NCBI RefSeq assembly: GCF_016863515.1
Contig: NZ_BOPA01000015.1
Coordinates: forward strand, 1-64,000
From: Micromonospora gifhornensis
Lineage (GTDB): Bacteria > Actinomycetota > Actinomycetes > Mycobacteriales > Micromonosporaceae
Length of the DNA: 64,000 bases
Direction of reading: 5' to 3'
The notes below the pieces were generated by a model, which searched no databases, was not told where the DNA came from, and saw only the letters and a program-made list of their open reading frames with translations. Numbering within the stretch: the first letter of the stretch is position 1; each line of letters starts with the position of its first letter. Of this stretch, positions 60,437 to 64,000 are shown piece by piece. Made by a program: the position numbers and the translations under genes.

Positions 60437-60616
60437 TCACGAGCTGACCCGGAAGGGGACGTCCTGCCGGTCGTTGGCGCTGGAGGAGGAGCTGAGCGGT
60501 TCGATGCGCAGCACGTAGCCGGCGTGCCGCAGGCGGGCAGACGGGTGCTCGGGTGCCTGACCGGCGGCCGGAAACGGCGCAGTGGCGGGCGTCGTCGGCG
60601 CGCGGGGGCGTGGCAT
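60437..60616 (-). pseudogene. 59-codon ORF or remnant upstream of GH127
   Basis: A short minus-strand frame (ATG 60616, stop 60437) whose second half reads RLRHAGYVLRIEPL...NDRQDVPFRVSS. It looks like the C-terminal end of a longer protein, 53 bases before the GH127 start and after the operator at 60694. No domain recognised; a deletion remnant is possible. Confidence 0.35.
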
Positions 60617-60692
60617 TGTGTGCTGCCGTGTGCGCGTCGGCCCGGCTCGTCCGTGGCACCGGAACGGGATCTGACCTCATCCGTACCGATTG

Positions 60693-60707
60693 ATGTTATC
60701 GCTAACA
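60693..60707 (-). promoter_or_regulatory. GH127 LacI operator
   Basis: TGTTATCGCTAACA (60694-60707) with TAACAT of the minus strand forming a -10 (60698-60693). The -35 is poor (GTGACC at 19 bases). It is 310 bases before the GH127 start. Apart from the 59-codon frame, 60385-60817 shows nothing else. Confidence 0.7.
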
Positions 60708-60798
60708 TTAGGGCCTCGGTCACACCTCCGCAACCCTCGTCTCTGCCCGGACGTGCCCCGGAAACGCAGGCGACCGCCCCTACCGTCGGAAGGAATAG

Positions 60799-60812
60799 CT
60801 GACTAAAGTCAG
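60799..60812. promoter_or_regulatory. Palindrome at MarR-GNAT gene start
   Basis: CTGACTAAAGTCAG lies 5 bases before the ATG of the MarR-GNAT gene. Its position across the ribosome site region fits autorepression by the MarR domain. Confidence 0.7.
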
Positions 60813-60817
60813 ACAAC

Positions 60818-61708
60818 ATGGAGCGTGAACTCGTGGACGTGGTGCGGGGCTTCAACCGCACGGTGACCCAGCGCGTCGGAGCGCTGGACGACAAGTTCCT
60901 GGCCCGTGATCGGCCGCTGGCCCAGTCGCGGCTGCTCTGGGAGATCGGCCCGGCCGGGGCGGAGGTGGCGGCGCTGCGCAACCGGCTGGACCTCGACGCC
61001 GGATACCTCAGCCGGCTGCTGCGCACATTGGAGGCCGCGGGACTGGTCGTGGTGACACCGGCCGAGGGCGACGGACGGGTACGCATGGCCCGGCTCACCG
61101 AAGCCGGCCGCGCCGAGTGGGCACACCTCGATCGCCGATCCGACGAACTGGCCTGGTCGATGCTCGCCCCGTTGAGCGTGGGCCAACGTGACCGGCTGAC
61201 CACCGCGATGAACGAGGTGCAACGGCTGCTGATGGCGTCGATGGTCACCGTCGAGGTCTGCCCGCCCACCGATCCGCGCGCCCGTGCCTGCCTGCGGGCG
61301 TACGCGGGGGAACTGGCCGAACGGTTCGAGTCCGGGTTCACTCTCGACACCGACGACGACCAGCAGTTCGTCCCGCCCGCCGGGGTGTTCCTGGTCGCCA
61401 CCCTCGCCTCCGAGGCGGTCGGCTGCGGGTCGGTCCGCTTCGAGCCCGACGGGCCCGCCGAGATCAAGCGGCTCTGGGTCTCCGGGTCGGTACGCGGGCT
61501 CGGCGTCGGCCGACGACTGCTCACCGAGTTGGAACGGCACGCCGCGGCGGCCGGTGCCGACTGCGTACGCCTGGACAGCAACCGTGCCCTCACCGAGGCG
61601 ATCCGGCTCTACCGCAGCGCCGGCTACGAGGAGATCCCGCGGTACAACACGAGCCCGTACCCTGATCACTGGTTCGCCAAGCAACTGCACCGCGCCCCGG
61701 GGGTGTAG
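60818..61708 (+). CDS. MarR-GNAT fusion protein
   Basis: 296 residues. Residues 1-140 are a MarR winged helix (LDLDAGYLSRLLRTLEAAGLVVVTPAEGDGRVRMARLTEAGRAEW). Residues 145-296 are a GNAT acetyltransferase (IKRLWVSGSVRGLGVGRRLLTELERHAAAAGADCVRLDSNRALTEAIRLYRSAGYEEI), with acetyl-CoA loop RGLGVGRRLL. Fusions of this kind acetylate small molecules and sense them. Ends 2 bases before the AidB-like gene. Confidence 0.9.
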   Translation: MERELVDVVRGFNRTVTQRVGALDDKFLARDRPLAQSRLLWEIGPAGAEVAALRNRLDLDAGYLSRLLRTLEAAGLVVVTPAEGDGRVRMARLTEAGRAEWAHLDRRSDELAWSMLAPLSVGQRDRLTTAMNEVQRLLMASMVTVEVCPPTDPRARACLRAYAGELAERFESGFTLDTDDDQQFVPPAGVFLVATLASEAVGCGSVRFEPDGPAEIKRLWVSGSVRGLGVGRRLLTELERHAAAAGADCVRLDSNRALTEAIRLYRSAGYEEIPRYNTSPYPDHWFAKQLHRAPGV

Positions 61709-61710
61709 CC

Positions 61711-63339
61711 GTGACCACACACGAGGTGTCCAACCAGGTCCCCCCGCTTGTCGACCACGACACCGCCGACGACCCGGCGCTGCTGGAGGGCCTCGCCCGT
61801 GAGGGTGCCGGTTGGGCCGTCGGGGAGGTCCGTGACCTCGGCCGGCTCGCCGGCAGTCAGCCCGCCGTCGAGCACGGTCGGCTGGCCAACGAGCATCCGC
61901 CGGTGCTGCGTACCCACGACCGCTACGGTCACCGCATCGACGAGGTGGAGTTCCACCCGTCCTGGCACGAGTTGATGCGTACCGCCGTCGAGCACGGCCT
62001 GCACGCCGCGCCCTGGGCCGACGACCGGGTCGGCGCGCACGTCGCCCGCGCCGCGAAGTTCTACACCTGGCGTCCGGACGCCGGGCACGGCTGCCCGATC
62101 TCGATGACCTACGCGGCGGTGCCCGCGCTGCGGCACGCGCCGGACCTGGCCGCCGACTACGAACCACTGCTGACCACCCGGGCGTACGACTTCGGGCTGC
62201 GCCCGCCGCTGGCCAAGCGGGGACTGCTCGCCGGCATGTCGATGACCGAGAAGCAGGGCGGCTCGGACGTACGCGCCAACACCACCACCGCGCGCCCGCA
62301 ACCTGACGGCAGCTACCGGCTGGTCGGGCACAAGTGGTTCACCTCCGCGCCGATGTGCGACCTGTTCCTCACCCTCGCGCAGGCGCCCGGCGGCCTCACC
62401 TGCTTCCTGGTGCCCCGGGTGCTGCCCGACGGCACCCGCAACCCGATGCGACTGATGCGCCTGAAGGACAAGCTCGGCAACCGTTCCAACGCCTCCGCCG
62501 AGGTCGAGTACGAGGACGCGGCGGCCTGGCGGGTCGGTGACGAGGGCCGGGGCGTACGCACCATCATCGACATGGTCAACCTGACCCGGCTGGACTGTGT
62601 GATCGGCGCGGCGGCCGGCATGCGCCAGGGTGTGATCACCGCCGTGCACCACGCCACGCACCGGCGTGCCTTCGGTCGCGCCCTGATCGACCAGCCGCTG
62701 ATGCGTAACGTGCTGGCCGACCTGGCCATCGAGTCCGAGGCCGCCACGATCCTGATGATGCGGCTGGCCGGAGCCACCGACCGGGCCGCCCGGGGAGACG
62801 CGACCGAGGCGGCGTTCAAACGGATCGCGCTGGCCATCGGCAAGTACTGGGTCTGCAAGCGGTGGCCCGGCCATGCCGCCGAGGCCCTGGAGTGCCTGGG
62901 CGGCAACGGCTACGTCGAGGAGTCCGGCATGCCGAGGCTGTTCCGCGAGTCGCCGCTGAACTCCATCTGGGAAGGTTCGGGCAACGTGGCAGCGCTGGAC
63001 GTGCTGCGCGCGCTCGCCGGTCAGCCCGAGGTGCTGGCGGCGTTCCGCGCCGAGGTGGACGCCGCCGCCGGTGCCGACCCACGCCTGGACGCAGCCGTAC
63101 GCCAGGTGCAGGCGGCCCTCGCCGACCCGGCCGACCGGGAGGTACGCGCCCGCCGGCTGGTCGAGCAGTTGGCCCTGGTGTTGCAGGGCGCGTTGCTGGT
63201 GCGCCACGGCCACCCGGCGGTCGCCGACGCCTTCTGCGCCTCCCGACTCGCCGCAGACCACGGCCACGCCTACGGCACCCTGCCCCCCGGCGTCGACTTC
63301 CCCACCCTCCTCGCCCGCGCCACCCCGAAACTGAGCTGA
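61711..63339 (+). CDS. Acyl-CoA dehydrogenase family protein, AidB-like
   Basis: 542 residues, GTG start. AidB-type features: N-terminal extension with TTHEVSNQVPPLVDHDTADDPALLEGL, GMSMTEKQGGSDVRANTT, LVGHKWFTSAPMCDLFLTLAQ, GNRSNASAEVEYEDA and ALECLGGNGYVEESGMPRLFRESPLNSIWEGSGNV. AidB binds FAD and protects DNA against alkylation. Cotranscribed with the MarR-GNAT gene. Confidence 0.92.
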   Translation: MTTHEVSNQVPPLVDHDTADDPALLEGLAREGAGWAVGEVRDLGRLAGSQPAVEHGRLANEHPPVLRTHDRYGHRIDEVEFHPSWHELMRTAVEHGLHAAPWADDRVGAHVARAAKFYTWRPDAGHGCPISMTYAAVPALRHAPDLAADYEPLLTTRAYDFGLRPPLAKRGLLAGMSMTEKQGGSDVRANTTTARPQPDGSYRLVGHKWFTSAPMCDLFLTLAQAPGGLTCFLVPRVLPDGTRNPMRLMRLKDKLGNRSNASAEVEYEDAAAWRVGDEGRGVRTIIDMVNLTRLDCVIGAAAGMRQGVITAVHHATHRRAFGRALIDQPLMRNVLADLAIESEAATILMMRLAGATDRAARGDATEAAFKRIALAIGKYWVCKRWPGHAAEALECLGGNGYVEESGMPRLFRESPLNSIWEGSGNVAALDVLRALAGQPEVLAAFRAEVDAAAGADPRLDAAVRQVQAALADPADREVRARRLVEQLALVLQGALLVRHGHPAVADAFCASRLAADHGHAYGTLPPGVDFPTLLARATPKLS

Positions 63340-63367
63340 CCCGCTGACCCGCTGACCCGCTGACCCG
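63336..63367. repeat. CTGACCCG octamer tandem repeat
   Basis: Four perfect CTGACCCG units, the first overlapping the stop codon of the AidB-like gene. Slippage here would not change the protein much because TGA recurs. Confidence 0.9.
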
Positions 63368-63408
63368 CTGGCGCGACCAGGCCGCGGCGGGCAGCGGGCA
63401 TGATCGAA

Positions 63409-63738
63409 TCAGCTTCGGAGCGGACTCTGGGTGCAGTTGTTGTCGCCAGGGCAGCAACAGATGCACCCAGAGCGAGATGGCTGTCCCGACCGGACGCGAA
63501 CCCAGTCGGTGAACCGTCGGTGCAGGTCCGGCAGGGGCGTGCTGGGGTTCAGTTCGGCCAGTTGGGCGGTGGCCTCCTCGCGGAGCGTCACCAGGAAGAC
63601 CATCAGCCCCGGGGTGTTGCCCCGGTACTCGGCGAGCAGGCGTACCTTCGCCGCACTGCACGGCCACGCGATCCCGCACGCCCGGCAACGCCACGTCGGG
63701 CGGGAGGCGACATGATCCCGGGCGTGCGGCGCGCTCAC
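63409..63738 (-). CDS. Small Cys-motif protein with repeat-derived C-terminus
   Basis: 109 residues from GTG 63738, overlapping the upstream stop. N-terminal HARDHVASRPTWRCRACGIAWPCSAAKVRLLAEYRG is a W-x-C-x2-C-G-x-x-W-P-C motif I know from small actinobacterial proteins of unknown function. The end, SGCICCCPGDNNCTQSPL, is encoded by the palindromic repeat copy 2. No function assigned. Confidence 0.65.
   Translation of the reverse strand: MSAPHARDHVASRPTWRCRACGIAWPCSAAKVRLLAEYRGNTPGLMVFLVTLREEATAQLAELNPSTPLPDLHRRFTDWVRVRSGQPSRSGCICCCPGDNNCTQSPLRS
63425..63472. repeat. Dispersed palindromic repeat, copy 2
   Basis: Arms CTCTGGGTGCA (63425-63435) and TGCACCCAGAG (63462-63472) around a loop containing TTGTCGCCAGGGCAGCAA, matching copy 1's loop at 15 of 18 positions. 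It overlaps the 3' end of a gene. Confidence 0.8.
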
Positions 63739-64000
63739 CAGCCGACCTTGGCCCGGTGCCGTTCGGCGTACGGGACCGGTCGGACCTGCACCGGCCGCAT
63801 CCCGTCCGGGCGGACGAACAACTGCCGCTTTACCGTCGCGTCGCCGTGGCGGTCGAGCACGTAGCAATCCACCCAGGCCCAACCGTCGTACGGCTGCCGC
63901 TCGACCAGCTCGCGGATCACCCGGACCACGATCGGCTGGCTGAACTGCGGTGACGCCGCCCGGGTCAGCAGGTACGCCCCGGGAGCGACACGTGGCGTGC
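63735..64000 (-). CDS. Hypothetical protein, 5' end outside window
   Basis: Frame is open from the right edge to TGA 63735 (at least 87 residues), reading VAPGAYLLTRAASPQFSQPIVVRV and ending VKRQLFVRPDGMRPVQVRPVPYAERHRAKVGW. No domain recognised. Stop overlaps the next gene's GTG, so the two form an operon. Confidence 0.6.
   Translation of the reverse strand, partial: TPRVAPGAYLLTRAASPQFSQPIVVRVIRELVERQPYDGWAWVDCYVLDRHGDATVKRQLFVRPDGMRPVQVRPVPYAERHRAKVGW

Noticed and set aside
57643..61593. A 1316-codon open frame containing GH127
   Set aside because: Only the part from ATG 60384 has a signal peptide, ribosome site and family sequence. The upstream part is Arg/Ser/Pro-rich antisense of the MarR-GNAT gene.

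Overview
The window is very GC-rich and densely coded, with many GTG and TTG starts, ATGA/GTGA/TTGA stop-start overlaps, twin-arginine secreted glycosidases with ricin-type (CBM13) modules and several dispersed perfect inverted repeats. This points to a soil actinomycete, most likely Micromonosporaceae (Micromonospora-like); the genus is an inference from style and protein resemblance. No rRNA, tRNA, CRISPR array, prophage or transposase gene was seen.

Layout. 0.1-0.8 kb: secreted/anchored M23 peptidase beside a nested palindrome at the window edge. 0.9-6.3 kb: five-gene oligopeptide/dipeptide ABC transporter. 6.3-11.6 kb: sulfur module with an Rrf2 regulator, a sulfate ABC transporter (binding protein, CysT, CysW, CysA) and a flavin-reductase-like protein. 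A shared palindromic operator precedes both the regulator and the transporter. 11.8-13.0 kb: LtrA-family membrane protein. 13.0-20.7 kb: a beta-fructoside module (PfkB sugar kinase, GH32/68-like beta-fructosidase, LacI regulator, divergent sugar ABC transporter and serine hydrolase). Its CTAAA-N4-TTTAG operators recur, with an almost identical promoter, 19.5 kb away in front of a secreted esterase. 20.8-21.3 kb: VOC protein.

21.5-34.2 kb: a coherent non-phosphorylating L-fucose catabolic locus. It has a sugar ABC transporter, L-fuconate dehydratase, L-fuconolactone hydrolase-like amidohydrolase, GntR/FadR regulator, a zinc alcohol dehydrogenase, an SDR dehydrogenase and a secreted GH95 alpha-L-fucosidase. 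A small winged-helix remnant with its own operator-bearing promoter sits in the middle.

36-60.7 kb: an L-arabinose regulon. It holds two ABC transporters (ChvE/GguAB-like and YtfQRT/YjfF-like), a ROK regulator, araB-araD-transporter-araA, and three secreted glycosidases (GH27, GH43, GH127) that together could release arabinopyranose and arabinofuranose. A LacI regulator is embedded, and I can place nine TGTTAnCGnTnACA-type operators, several fused to the promoter -10 box in the same geometry. 60.8-63.3 kb: MarR-GNAT fusion protein with a palindrome at its start, then an AidB-like acyl-CoA dehydrogenase. 63.4-64.0 kb: two small minus-strand genes, one with its 3' end made from a dispersed palindromic repeat; the other runs off the window.

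The most interesting signals are the regulatory grammar of the three sugar regulons, the palindromic repeat family with a conserved loop (one copy translated as a protein tail), stable hairpins placed specifically between binding-protein genes and the rest of their operons, and the orphan operators. All functions are inferred from reading the sequence; no database search was possible.
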